Shown piece by piece: positions 46,451 to 58,441 of a DNA stretch of 64,000 nt; position 1 is the first letter of the stretch, and each line of letters starts with the position of its first letter. A program made the translations under genes and the position numbers. A model generated the notes under the pieces. That model saw nothing but the letters and a program-made list of their open reading frames with translations. It searched no databases and was not told the DNA's origin. Source of the DNA: Chiua virens (taxonomy: Eukaryota; Basidiomycota; Agaricomycetes; Boletales; Boletaceae); the NCBI GenBank assembly GCA_019787685.1, contig JAHNUO010000012.1:124001-188000 (forward strand), read 5' to 3'.

Positions 46451-49400
46451 GGTTTTTAAACCCAGAAATCGCCACAATGGATGGAACTGAGACTAATGCC
46501 ACACATGATACCAAGTTGTGCATGTGCCGCCAGCAATGCCACACCGATCTAAGATTGTGAGCACCTCCATTTCGGGAGGGTTGATTGGTCGAATCCGGAT
46601 GAGTTCAAGTTCAAGTGATGTGGACAGTATGCCTTTGGAGTGAACCATAGATCATGCCATGTAACGCAATAACTACAGTTGAGACTACTGGGACACAAGA
46701 CAATGAAGGTGCACTCGGGATATTAACTCTGACTACTTGCTAATAAGATGCATGAAGGTTGATTGTGCTCGTAAAACCCAACATTTCATGTCGCAACCAT
46801 TTCAAGTTGCACAGGTCTTTACCGATTATGAAGGCAAACTCATTTCCTTGAAGGAACACTGTTCAGTCATTCAAGGAGATTCTTTCTGGTGCCCGTGACA
46901 CGTTGCCCGAGTCTGCTTTCTATATGGCTAGTATGATGAAGAAATATAGAACGGGCTGGTGTGACAGGAACAGGATTAGTAGAACTGTCAGATAGAAAGA
47001 AAAGGGATGGGTGTGAGTATGACTCGTCCCAAGGGGTTCTGAGGTTGGAGACAAAGTGTCAAGGCATTGACAAGAGCTTTGAAAGCAATCCGGACGCGTT
47101 CCTGGGTGAAACTGTACGAAGGTCGGCAAAACCGGCCGAAACGCGGACAGTCGGATAGTTCGGTGACAAGGCAGAGACTCGAGCACAACGGTGATCAAGT
47201 ACAAGTAAGGGCAGATAGAAAAGATAGTTAAACGGACAAGGCGACTTAGAACGCGAGAGAAAACGGGGATCAAAGGATGAATTTTTTTTAAATTTATGAA
47301 CACAAATTTTATAGTCTCAGGTATTCCTGGGACTTTTACAGTGGATAAAGTATCAAATAAATAAGGAAAGCGTACATATATGGATCCAACTCTCATGGAG
47401 ATCAACCCATGAAAAGGAAAACAATGTTCTGTCAAGATGGGATAAGGTTTGATCCGTGAATCAATGGACTACCTTTAAAATGTCGTACAACCCGACTATC
47501 CGTTCCTTATAACCAATCGGATACATGTCGATAACACGGAACCGTCTAAAAAAAATCTAAGAAGGTACGAAATAAAATAGAAATTGGACAAAAAGAGAGT
47601 TGATTAGTGTACATCGTGCGATCCCGATCGAGCAACCCGATTCAGTCACCTTGCACGAAAACATGTAGGAACGAAAAACAAAACATACGAATATGGGTTG
47701 GATCCACTTGGATGGACATGGGACCACGATGGACGGGTAGGACAATCGATATAGGCAGTCTGGGCATCCTGTAAACAAAGCGGGAATATGGGTTTATCAC
47801 CTCAAGGGGTCATTGACTCCTACAACGATCAAGGATGTCAAGGCAAAAGCTAAACAGCTCACCAAAGAGATGCGGTGGCAACTAGAGATAGATGTTTTAC
47901 ATATGATGCTACTCACTGCTTTCATACCATGTGGTTAATGGTGTTGGCACTGTGTTAACATGAAAATTTCTCTTAAATCTTGTCCAAGAAAGCCTGCTTG
48001 TATTAGATGATTGGGTACACTACATTAGCTACACTTTTTTCCTCAGGCGCAGTGCCTGCGGTGGAGAGGGAATGGGGTGAGGCAAGGAGAGCAGTGCTGC
48101 GAGTGTGCGATGGCGGTGGTTGGCACGCAAGGTGTGCCCATTGGGCGGGTTGAGGCGTGGGAATGCGGGACCATTGTAGGGAATAGGTATTCCCTGTGCT
48201 CACATAGCACATTTCCGCACCCCGTCGTCACCCAATCCTGATCTGTCTGCTTGTGCGAACTCATCCAGATTGCTGTATCTGCACCCATTTTGCCTCAGAC
48301 TCTTTTATTTTATTTTGATGCTCCTTATTCATACTTAGCATTGGCTAGACCATGTCACGCAGCCCTTGCAGGGATGTTCAGGTGCCTCTCGAACTTTATA
48401 TTGTACGAAAACCTTCTTTTTATTATTATCCTTACTTAGGATGAGTCTGAGGGTATTCCTGAGGACTATAAATTCACTGTATTGACAAAATACAGTAGCT
48501 TTTGCCCATGTGCATCTGTCTCACATCATTTTTGGTTGACATTTGTTTTCTCTCGCTCTCCTCGTATTTTCTCAATCCGGATCGGACTGCCATGTCCGCT
48601 TTTCTATCCGTTTTAATCCAGATTTGCCCCGGATTCATCTCGGACTACTCAAAAACCATTTCTCATCGTTCACCAACTCAGTGTTGTCCCTGGGTCGAAT
48701 GGAATCACATTCCTTCACCCTTTTCTACTCTTTCAATCCCCCTGAGTATTGCACTACAGCCGGGATTTATTACCTTCACCGTTCAACTGCATTTGGTGTT
48801 ATGGTGTGGCGTCACAGCGGAGTGTGAAATATGTGCCACAATTCTCTTGGGGTTTTAAACCCAGAAATTGCCACAACAGATGGAACCAAGACTAGTGTGG
48901 CATGGCATGAGACAAAAGAAACCGTGAGACAATTGAATTCTCTTAGCTCTGCCTCAAATTCCCATTTTGCCTTCCCTACTCTGTTTCAATGTCTCTTTGC
49001 CTTTTTTCCTACTTTTGCACCCTGCCTGCAAACTCGTCCACAGTGTCATGGACATATCATTGCTCAGAGCACATGCTTTGGGTTCTGTCCCCCAATTCCT
49101 CTGCGTTGAGGATTGTGTGTACCCTTCTTCCAACGTGCGTTGGAGAAGTTTTGTAGCAGAGCGGAGGGTATAAGGTTTGTATAGTTCTGAAGTTTGTCAC
49201 AAAGTTTTTGATGAATCTCTATAGTGTGTGTGTTTCTGGATACTTTGCACTTCCACAGCAAGAGCCTTGTCTTTGGTTCTGAAGGTAAGAAGTCTCCTTC
49301 ATGCTTACCATGGAGCCTCACTCGCTCACAATTCTGCAGCGTATCACTTTGTCTACTGCATCGGCTGCTTAGGAAACAGGAACTTTTGAAGCTTCAGTGT

Positions 49401-49560
49401 AAGTTGTCGTGTGTACAATGAGATTTCATTCTTGACCTTTTCACAGCCCCATTCATCAAAACACAGGACGCTGGAAACACCGAGTTTCACCCATTCCACA
49501 GTTAGTTTTATTGACTTTCACACCAACAAACCGAGATATTCTAATTCGCAAGAACATGTT
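46450..49560. other. KDZ internal non-coding stretch
   Basis: No convincing gene. About 50 bp around 46,455-46,505 (TTTTAAACCCAGAAATCGCC onwards) recur in direct orientation at 48,850-48,900 at roughly 80-85% identity by eye, bracketing 2.4 kb that could be an old insertion. Part of it (47,000-47,750) has more CpG than its surroundings. Confidence 0.35.
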
Positions 49561-49564
49561 GCAG

Positions 49565-52500
49565 ATGGCGACAAGAAGATCGGCCCGTATCTGACAGTTA
49601 CCTGAGCATTCCAAGCCATATCTTCCCAAGCGTCCATGCCAAGCAGGCCATGCCTTGCCACTGGAAATGCAAGCAGACCCCATCCACGGTAAGTTTGTAG
49701 TGATCTGAAACGTGCTGTTGTAGTTATATTTTCTTGAACCAGCCACCGATGTGGAGGAAGGCCCCGAAAGGCCTCTGGATACTCTGCAAAAATGCATGGA
49801 AGGTAAAGACACCATTTCTTTCGACGCAATAATGTAATGCTGACAGAAGGCATAGAATTCGGTCCTTCAGGCAATATTCCTACCGAGATCCCTCTACTCA
49901 TGGTCGATGGCACAGCATCGAAAACTGGCACACCTCTTGACCTTCTGTGGCAGAAGGCCTCCCGTCAAACAAATCACGTAGCTAGCATTGATGACTGCCA
50001 CAGGAATGCTATAACCACCGCACTGACCCTTTGTAGCTTGCAACACCAGAATGAAGTTACTAACAGAGCCAGCATCAATCAACAGCCACATCATCAATCT
50101 GATCATCCCCCAGCTACCCCCTGTGAATCAGAAACCGCAAACGGAGTTACCAATACAGACAACAATGACCACCAACATGAGATCACAGACAGAGTTACCA
50201 ATACAGCTAGCATTGATCACCAGCAACACCACCAATTGTTACAATCACATTTCACCACTATTCATTTTTGCCTTCCTACTCAATCTCTACTCCATCACAC
50301 AAGATACACAATATCTATTACGGCATACTTTGCCTCATGCCAAGGCTATACTTAGGACCTTATCCTATTGGCCACTTCATTATGACTCACTATGATTCAT
50401 TATTAGACACGTGTATTCACACATTATCTCTTATCTATGATTCCATATGACTCATATCTATTATTAAAGCAGTGCTTATCTTATAACATGCTTATACCGC
50501 ATTGTTACAGCATTGTTCCCTCATGTTCTTATCTATGACTCACATACATGCAGATACCTCATGTTATCTCACCTTATCTACCAATCAGGACTCTTTCCCT
50601 TATCTATATATTTATACCCAGATTAGAACTCTGATTGTACTTTTAGTATATAAGACTTGAATGCAGCACCAAGGGAACTCTAACAAAGTTCACCTTTGGT
50701 TTTCCCCCATTGTCTTCATAGACGGATCACCTCTGTAGTTCTCGCCTCACTCATCAGACTCACTTGCACTTCAACCTTACACTGACCACTACAACCGCTC
50801 GCAAGTAACTCATAGTCTACGTTTGTTCTAGGTTGTTACACCAATCTCATCATCCCTCGGCTGTCCCCAGTGAATCAGACATTGCAAACAGAGTTACCAA
50901 TACAGCCAGCATCGATCACCAGCAACCCCACTGCCAATCTCATCATCCCTCAGCTGCCCCCGGCAAATCAGAAATTGCAAACGGAGTTACCAATATAGCC
51001 AGCATTGATTGCCAGCAACCCTACTATCAATCACATCATCCATCGACTCTCCCCTACGAACCACATGCAACCAACTGTCATTCTTCAGCTGTCCTGGGAG
51101 AACAAGAGGTAGCTGATGCATGGTTGTCTCCTGACACTGAAAATAGATTGGCGCAGCATGCCATAATACAGGATACCTTCGATACAACAACTGGGAGGGA
51201 TGCTTTCCCTGTGATTTCAGCCCTCACCACTGATCCAGAGGCTCTATCTATATCGTCGAAATCCACACAAGAAGTGGATCAGCTTATGGAGAATGAGGAA
51301 ATTCCCTCACAGCAGACCTGTGGAAAAAATGAAGGACCTTCGCTGGACCATGAAGGAGATGTACTGGTTGGTGGGTAATAACATTGATTGATCTTGGTAT
51401 GACGAGATAATGTGCTTTACAGGGTATCTCAACAGCCCGTTGCCAAATTCATCGCTGCTCCCTCCTTCACCCATGGACAGTCGTACTTTAAACCACCAGA
51501 TGTACATTGATAAGGGGAAACAGCATGCTGTGTCACCTGATTGGTTTGTCGATGCATTTGGTGGGGAGGGAAATGAGCGTCTTAGCAAGAATGAAGAAGT
51601 ATGTAATGATCCTGCTCATGAGGATAAGGATGTGTCGCCAGGCACAAGTGAGAAAGAAACACATGGAAACTCTGTTGATGAAGGAGAAGAAAATGAGGAT
51701 GCCACTCCATCTAACAATGAATGGGAAGTACACCCCGGACCTATTTCGGCTGCAGACAAGGAGAGATGTCTCGCACTGGGAGTGAAGTTCACGGAAGATA
51801 TACAAGAACTTGCAAGGTCCCTATGGAAACCTACAAGAGCAGTACTATGGGAGACGGGTGTCTTGACTGGCGACTCACAGAAGACATCGTTGTATAATTT
51901 GTATCGTGCATGGCACTCACATCACAAAGGGCAGGTGGATGAGGGTAAGTCGACAAGATCTCGCTGGGTAGTCATACATTGATGGGTCACATTGTATACA
52001 ACAGAATCTGCAAAGGACTGGATGGAATGACTTGGGGTAGACTACAAAGAGTGGAAGGACAGTCTGTGGGATCCAGCTACGAAGGAAGAGCGCAACATCC
52101 TGCATTGCATGCTGGGTTATCCCTTGACATCCCTAAGAGTATTGTCGACAAGTCGGCAGCACGTCGCATTGCCACTGCTAGTGCACATTTTTCAGCAATG
52201 GTATTGTCGTTTTGGATATGGACAGAATGTGCTTTGCTAACATATAGCTCTATATTCAGGCTCAGGTATGTATATAGTAACCTTGATGATGTCAAGGTGA
52301 TTGGTGCTGTCGTATACACAGGCAGTGATGACCGTGCATGATCTGGGTCTGCGATATTTGGTGGCACTGAATGGGTGAAGACAATACTTGGGAATCTCAA
52401 ATTGTCAATGTGCAAGGCTTTGGATATAGTCGAGACTAGTTTCAAGTTTGTGCGATTCTTTGTAAACAATTAGAAACTAAATTAGACATTACACAGGGCT

Positions 52501-53913
52501 ACAAAATTGAACGAAGTAGGGCTTGGGCATGTTGGTGGACCACGCAAAGGAGGCGTTGACTTATAAACAATCAATATCAACTCGATTTCTCGGGATAAAG
52601 CTCGTGCAGTCATTACCAATCTGTTACATGCAAAGTTTGGTCAGTTTGATGATACAATCGTGTTATGTTGTGCTGAAAATTGGTTGTAGCACCATTTACT
52701 GAAGATGTTTGGGGTCTGAATCTCAAGGATCATACGTTTCCATGGATTCAATGGCTTGAGTTTGCCTGGAAAGGGAAATGTCACATTGTGAACTGGCCCA
52801 ATGGTGTCCCAGCACCTGGACCATCGATGAATGTTCGTAACCTCTCCACTTCTGATACATGTGCACTCGTTCAGCCGTTTGTGGAGAATGCTCGACAAGG
52901 TTGCAGAGGTGCGAAAGAGGTGGATATTGTCTCCTGGAGCAAAGGTGAGTATGCTGGATGTATACAGTACCTTTGTGAGTTCGACTGATGGATTCTAAGA
53001 TGAAATTGATCTCAATAATCATTCATCGGTGAAGAAGAAAATCCCCCTCATGTGTGATGTCAATTTGACTGCCTTGTATATGCTGGGGGATTGTGTCCAT
53101 TGGAAAGAGTGGAAGGACAAGCAGCGCTACAGAATTGGTCATAGAAAGGGTGTCAAGCATTTGAAGAGAGGCAATCCATCTCCGTTGGAAGATGCAGAGT
53201 CCAAGTCGTCTCATGATGATGCTCCCCTCACTAGAGTGCGCAAGCAAATCCGATGCCATTCAATGCAGCAGGGTTTGGGTTCTGATAATCATGTCCATCC
53301 AGATCATCATGCCCCATCGAAAGTGGTCACTACACTCTGTCCTGTGAAATTGAACAAGAGAAAAATTGCTATCTTGTCATCTGAGGACCCCTCTGATCCT
53401 CTGAATGAGTCTACTGGTTTGGAGCCTGAGCAGATCAGCACGTCACGCAAAGTAGATGACCAGGAACCAGACCTTAGCACTGTGTGTGAACGGCTGGCGA
53501 AATTGAAGCAGCCTGTTCCGCTGGCGTGTGTAAATGACAAGCCAAAGAAACTGGTAGAGTCGATCTTTGATGGTATTTCAGTGATATTTATTTGTATCTT
53601 TCACTGACATAAGTGTCTAGATGGTAATAACTTGAGTGGTGTTGAATCACCTAATAAATATCATCCTGCTCGCAAGCCTCGTCATCCTTCTCATGATCGT
53701 TCTTTACCACCTGTCCACCAGTCGCAACATTCCTATTGGCCTCCACAGCAATCATATTATCCACATTTCCCGCCCTATTATGGTCCACCTCCATTCATGC
53801 CCTATGGATATCCTGGCCAAGCTGGACCTAGTAACCCAAAACCCAAGCGTTATCGTGTGAAGAGACGAATTTCTCCAGTGATCAAGAGTGATATGGAAGA
53901 AGACTCCAAGTAA
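49565..53913 (+). pseudogene. KDZ-associated accessory protein B
   Basis: Plus-strand exons with GT-AG joins: a start MATRRSARI, a repeat-rich region with three or four NTASIDHQQ..SHHPSA units (interrupted by a solo LTR), then SAADKERCLALGVKFTEDIQ, SLYNLYRAWHSHHKG, VDYKEWKDSLWDPATKEERN, IFGGTEWVKTILGNLK, APFTEDVWGLNLKDHTFP, GVPAPGPSMN, and a proline-rich end with PQQSYYPHFPPYYGPPPF and KPKRYRVKRRIS. Genes of this layout accompany KDZ elements in mushroom genomes. In-frame stops (WME*LGV near 52,030; DRA*SGSAIFGG near 52,340, fitting CGA to TGA) indicate decay. Function unknown. Confidence 0.55.
50237..50840 (+). mobile_element. solo LTR (604 bp) in accessory gene B
   Basis: Starts TGTTACAATCACATTTCACC and ends GGTTGTTACA, with TSD CCAAT on both sides (50,232-50,236 and 50,841-50,845). 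Contains TATATATTTATA and a TAGTATATAAGAC promoter-like stretch. The same family is split at 57,149-57,496 and 60,887-61,184. Confidence 0.85.
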
Positions 53914-54241
53914 TGATGTCTTTGTAGTATAGCCACTTGTTAATTTCATGTGTATCTTATGTACTGCATATGATCTCAATGTTACATAATAGTTATACAC
54001 TGATACTTGAATTGATACTCAAGTTGTTGTGTTACACATAGCATGACATTGTGTGATGTAAAGGATGATGTTGTTCAATACAATATGTATGTTGTGCATC
54101 ACAAGATTTGTATTTTGTATCACACAATGTTCTTTTGTGCAACACAGAGGATCATGTTGTGTGTCACAAATCCTATTGTGTATCACACAGAACAACATTG
54201 TATGACACAGAGGATCAGGTTGTGTGTCACAGACAATGGCA

Positions 54242-54974
54242 TTGTGTATCACAGAGAATGGCATTGTGTGTCACACGATCTTTATTGTGTGCCATAGAGT
54301 ATAACATTGTTGTGATAAAGTACTATTTGTGTAGTGCATGTACTATGTTGTATGTCACATCATATCAAAACTGTTATATTATATATGATTTTCACAAGTC
54401 AATGATAAATCCTTGTAGCTTTCCAGCCAATGTGTATGCATTCATACTTGAATCTCTCTCTTCTACATCTTTCATATATAATATCTCACATACTATTTGT
54501 CATTTCCTATTCACTATCCTAGCTTTTTCAATCAACACTCTATCTATTATATTGTCTTCAAGGTATCAAGTCTTCTCTACAATAATTCTCTATATCTTTA
54601 TGAAAGTCTTGCCTTGTCTATAGAATTATCTTTTTAAGAATATCTAAGTAACAGTTCTTTTGATTGAGTAGCAAGGAAGACATGATGACATATAAAGATC
54701 TCAGGTGACCCACTTTTAGGGTCTCTTTGACTACAATTTCACAACCTATCATTGATTCTAAGGTTTTTTGGTTTGTCTTGCCATTTTGTGACATACAAAT
54801 TCTGTGTGTCACAAGTTTATTTTTGTGTGTCACAATGACCCCCCCTACTACATTGATTATTGTTCAGATGATTATATGCCAACATGTATTTACTTCTCCA
54901 ATTTGTGCAAAAAAGTGTGTGATATCACATAGGAATAGTGTCTAAGAGACCTCAAAAGTGGGTCACCTGAAGTG
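54242..54974 (-). repeat. KDZ right terminal inverted repeat
   Basis: Reverse match of 30,647-31,379; ends GGGTCACCTGAAGTG before the TSD CTTGGAAG. Confidence 0.8.
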
Positions 54975-54982
54975 CTTGGAAG

Positions 54983-56495
54983 ATCCATTTGTGCATATGC
55001 AATCATGCCTGCTGAGCTACAGAGGTGTAAACCATGACCAAAACCTGCACCATACAATCAAAAGCCATGACTCAGAGGGACAGTTCACTGCCATGGCAAT
55101 GTGCCCAGGCCTGCCACCTCTGCAAAGCCCATCAATTCCAACAAGTGTGAAACCCTTACCTTACATGATTGGCTCACTGTCTTTGCATTCATTGACTCTC
55201 ATCCAAATGTATCCCAAGAGCATGTTGTTGAGTACTTCAAGACATGGCAAGAAGGCACCCTAGAATTTACCCAGTCAACCCTCTCTTGAAAATTGAAGGA
55301 TTGTGAACAACTAGAGAAATGTGTTGAGTTACATCCAAATGCACTGTCTAGCAAACATCCTCATATTGTCACCAGTCCAGAAGTCAAGAAGGCACTGTTG
55401 TTGTGGATGCTATCCATGCAGGAGAAGGGAGAAATAGCTGCATTTCATTTATCTTCTTGTTGACAAATTTTCCAGACACATGATTGCCTACAAACCACAT
55501 CACATCCAGCTCAAGTATTTTGAGCTGAAGCTCACATCGTTTGTCCAACCACTTGACACTGGTGTGATCTGATGCTTTAAAGCATTGTATTGTCATGCAT
55601 TTTGCAAACATGCAATAGACTTAGATGTGGCAGGCAAATGTCATGTTTACAAAATTGATATTCAGGAAGTGATGCTTATGGTGAAAGAAGCTTGGGATAC
55701 AGTTGAACCTGAAACAATCTAATACTGCTGGAAACATGCAGGAATCCAAGCAGACTCTGGTGATCCATCACAGGCACTGACATCTCACCCAACTCATGCT
55801 GATACACAGGCCTGGAGCATCCTTTGTGATTTCACTACAAACAATGATGTCTCGCTTCTGGCTGCTGAAACTTGACTCCAAGAACACCTTGGGAAATCAT
55901 ATGTAGATGAGCATTGGTGGCCTGCTCTCAAGGCTATCATGGATGCAGAAGGTGACACTGTACAAGCATCAGTGGCTATTGAGAAACTTGCCACACAGCT
56001 ACTCACTAGACTGGGCTTACAATCAAAATCCCTGCCTTATCGCACTGATTGTCACAGCTCATAGCTGCAGAAAAGGGGCTTGAAGATTCCATTCAGCATT
56101 TAAAGGATCTCAAGCAAATCGTTGGAATGCCAATGTCCATTGATAAATTTCTTGTACCCAAGGAAGAAGTAGAAGTTGGGCAATAGATATATCAATTTGA
56201 AGGTGGGGATGCAGCCATTGTCACAGAGGTCTGGCACTGAATGGCAGTCAAGTGAGGTGAGATAATTGAAAATGATTCTGATAAAGAAGACATTCAACCT
56301 ATGGTGGCACCCATGCCATGTTCAGAAATCATCCAGCTCTGTGAGAAACTTGAGATAGGTTCCATGACGCAAAGTGATGCAAGCACCTCTCTGGAATTAA
56401 TCTGCCAACTTCACACATGTTGTGGGGTGATGTGTCATGAGAAATTGCAGAATGCAAGGCAAAAGACGCTAAGCAGCTGTTGGGGAAAGCCATAG
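54983..56495 (+). pseudogene. pogo/CENP-B-like transposase remnant (right)
   Basis: Reads a helix-turn-helix start (LTLHDWLTVFAFIDSHPNVS, VEYFKTWQEGTLEFTQSTLS), a CENP-B-type block (EKCVELHPNALSSKHPHIVT, VKKALLLWMLSMQEKGE), then jumps to the end of the DDE core (MIAYKPHHIQLKYFEL, FVQPLDTGVI) and the tail (EAWDTVEPETI, EVGQ*IYQFEGGDAAIV). Most of the catalytic core is deleted. Stops lie where CAA, CAG or CGA codons are expected. Confidence 0.7.
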
Positions 56496-56622
56496 CACTG
56501 CGGAAATGTCACATATGTCACAGGGACTGTCACAAGTGTTACAATGTAGTTCTATGTATATCTTGTTTTGCATGGGGAAATGGCCAGCGCAACTCGCATG
56601 CATTATGAGAAAGTGTACTGTA

Positions 56623-57148
56623 CATCTCATTCACATGTCATTGCATGTTTGGTTCATATTCAGTTGTCAAGAATGGATAATTCAAGGGTGGGTCAGCTCG
56701 CCAAGGTTATTGAGCAAATTGAGGATGGTGTCAAAGAATTAGAACCACTTATATCAAATTGAGGTTCCTTGATATTGGTGTGGATCAGGTAAATGTGAAT
56801 CATGGGATTGAAGGTGCCAGTGGTCTCAGCTGCTACCTCTGTCATGTGATGCTGCCAACCAGAGCTGAATGAAGTCCAAGAGTGTGGTATGGCCTAAGCT
56901 GGTCAAGATGATGTTCTTTACTGGGAGGTAGGACACAGTGAGGGTGAAAAAGGGCAAGACCAACACAGTTTGCAACAAATTCTACCTGTCCTGATCATTA
57001 ATTAATAAGACCTTGGTAAAGGCCAGCCAAGACATGAGGTCAGTGCCAAGAATTGCCTTGGCATGGCTAGCTAGTGTATGTAGTGTGTATGTAGTGTTGA
57101 GAGTGTGACTGTCATGGTTCCCTGATTTGTCACACTACTACTAGCTGC
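56623..57148 (-). pseudogene. UBA2 locus relic, main piece
   Basis: Follows UBA2 sequence 23,375-23,965 in the same orientation through exons 2-4, introns and start region, ending just upstream of the start codon. Examples: TGTTCTTTACTGGGAGG matches the exon 2 border, and AGTGCCAAGAATTGCCTTGG the first exon. About 95 bp equivalent to 23,640-23,735 are missing. Nearly every CpG of UBA2 is TpG or CpA here. Confidence 0.8.
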
Positions 57149-57496
57149 TGTTACAATCATGTTTCACTCATTATTCTTTCACCTTCCTACTCAATGCTCT
57201 ACTCCATTACTCAAGATATTCATTATCTATTATGGCATATAATGCCTCATGTCAAGGCTGTCCTCAGGACCTAACCCCATTGGCTGCCACATTATGATAT
57301 TTATACCATCATCATTAGACACATGATATCACACGATGTCATAACCTATGCACAACACATGTGTATTCACATGTTATCTCTTATCTATGATTCTATATGA
57401 CTCATATCTATTATTAAAGCAGTGCTTATCACATAACATGCTTATACTGCATTGTTACAGCATTGTTTCCTCATGTTCTTATCTATGGCTCACATA
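57149..57496 (+). mobile_element. left half of a split solo LTR
   Basis: TGTTACAATCATGTTTCACT onwards matches the LTR at 50,237. It ends at CACATA where the Tc1 copy is inserted. The preceding 5 bp are GCTGC. Confidence 0.8.
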
Positions 57497-57707
57497 CAGT
57501 GAGCAACAAAACTGATGCAATGTTTGTAGCATTTTGATTGAAGCATGAATATTGAGAGCCCTGTTGATGCTAGACCCCCTAACTGATCAGGGCTTTCCAA
57601 TGGTATATGGGCTTATTATGTAATTCTTACTATATCTGGAAATATTTCGAAATTGGTATGAGGTACTCATTGCATCAGTTTTGTTGCTGGTATAAGGGTA
57701 TCACAGA

Positions 57708-58440
57708 TTAGTATGAAGTGTATCCTCCTTTGGCCTTGATGACCTCCTGAACTCTTCTAGGCATGCTCTCAATCAATCTCTGACACTCCTCCACCCCAAT
57801 CTTATACCATTCCACTTTAATCCTCTCCTAAAGTTCCAATATCCCCTTAGCTGGCTCAGGATACTCTGCAAGTCTTCTTTTGAGAAGAAACCATAGGTGT
57901 TCTATGGGATTAAGGTCTGGAGACTGAGCAGGCCATACCATGACCTCAAATTCATGGTCATCAAGCCATTCCCTAGCCTTCCTACTAGTGTGCTTGGGGT
58001 CATTATCCTGCTGGAAGATAATGTCTTCTGGGGAAAATCCATAATCCACCAGAGTTTGTTGGAGTTCATCCTCTAAAATCTGCACATAGAGATCAGCATC
58101 CATCTTACCATCAATCTTGCAAGCCATTCCAACACCTTCCCAGGTCATACAGCCCCATAGCATCACTGATCCTCCCCCAAACTTAACTGTTCCCTCCACA
58201 ATCCTGTCACTAAGACCCTCTCCTGCCCTTTTCCATGCCCATTTCCTGCCATCTGACCCAATGCGATTGATTTTGGTCTCATCTGACCATATAACTTGCT
58301 TCCAGTCCTCAACAGTCCAATGCTGATGGCTTAGAGCAAAGTTCATCCTTGCTCTCCTATGATACTGGGCAAGAAGAGGGCGTTTTTGCTTCACTACAGC
58401 CTTCATACTAGCTTTCTTCAAGTGGCGGTGGATGGTCTGG
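57708..58440 (-). pseudogene. Tc1 transposase C-terminal part (copy 1)
   Basis: Reads TIHRHLKKASMKAVVKQKR, HWTVEDWKQVIWSDETKINR (first D), GGGSVMLWGCMTWEG, FQQDNDPKHTSRKAREWL (second D) and SPDLNPIEHLWFLLKRRLAE (E), the full DD34E triad. A TAG at 57,828-57,830 interrupts it after GILEL where tryptophan is expected; it then continues to the KAKGGYTSY end. Confidence 0.8.
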
Positions 58441-58441
58441 G

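Larger units (their letters stand above)
30647..54974. mobile_element. KDZ (Zisupton-like) DNA transposon, 24.3 kb with insertions
   Basis: Both ends start CACTTCAGGTGACCCACTTT and are flanked by the 8-bp direct repeat CTTGGAAG (30,639-30,646 and 54,975-54,982). Eight-bp target duplications are typical of the KDZ group. Inside are a KDZ transposase on the minus strand, two accessory genes, long terminal inverted repeats and subterminal repeats. After removing the Tc1/gypsy insertion and the solo LTR, the element is about 14.7 kb. Confidence 0.85.
29065..56620. mobile_element. pogo-type element, outermost of the nest
   Basis: Ends are inverted: CAGTACACTTTTTCATAATG on the left and its complement with one mismatch on the right (56,594-56,620), each flanked by TA. 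Across the gap the UBA2-like sequence resumes almost base for base. Without the KDZ insertion the element is about 3.2 kb. It contains pogo/CENP-B transposase remains at both ends, pointing outward. It is dead: the right copy lacks most of the catalytic core. Confidence 0.7.

Noticed and set aside
46920..47435. A 171-residue minus-strand ORF
   Set aside because: No motif, skewed composition, and in a gene-free KDZ interval.
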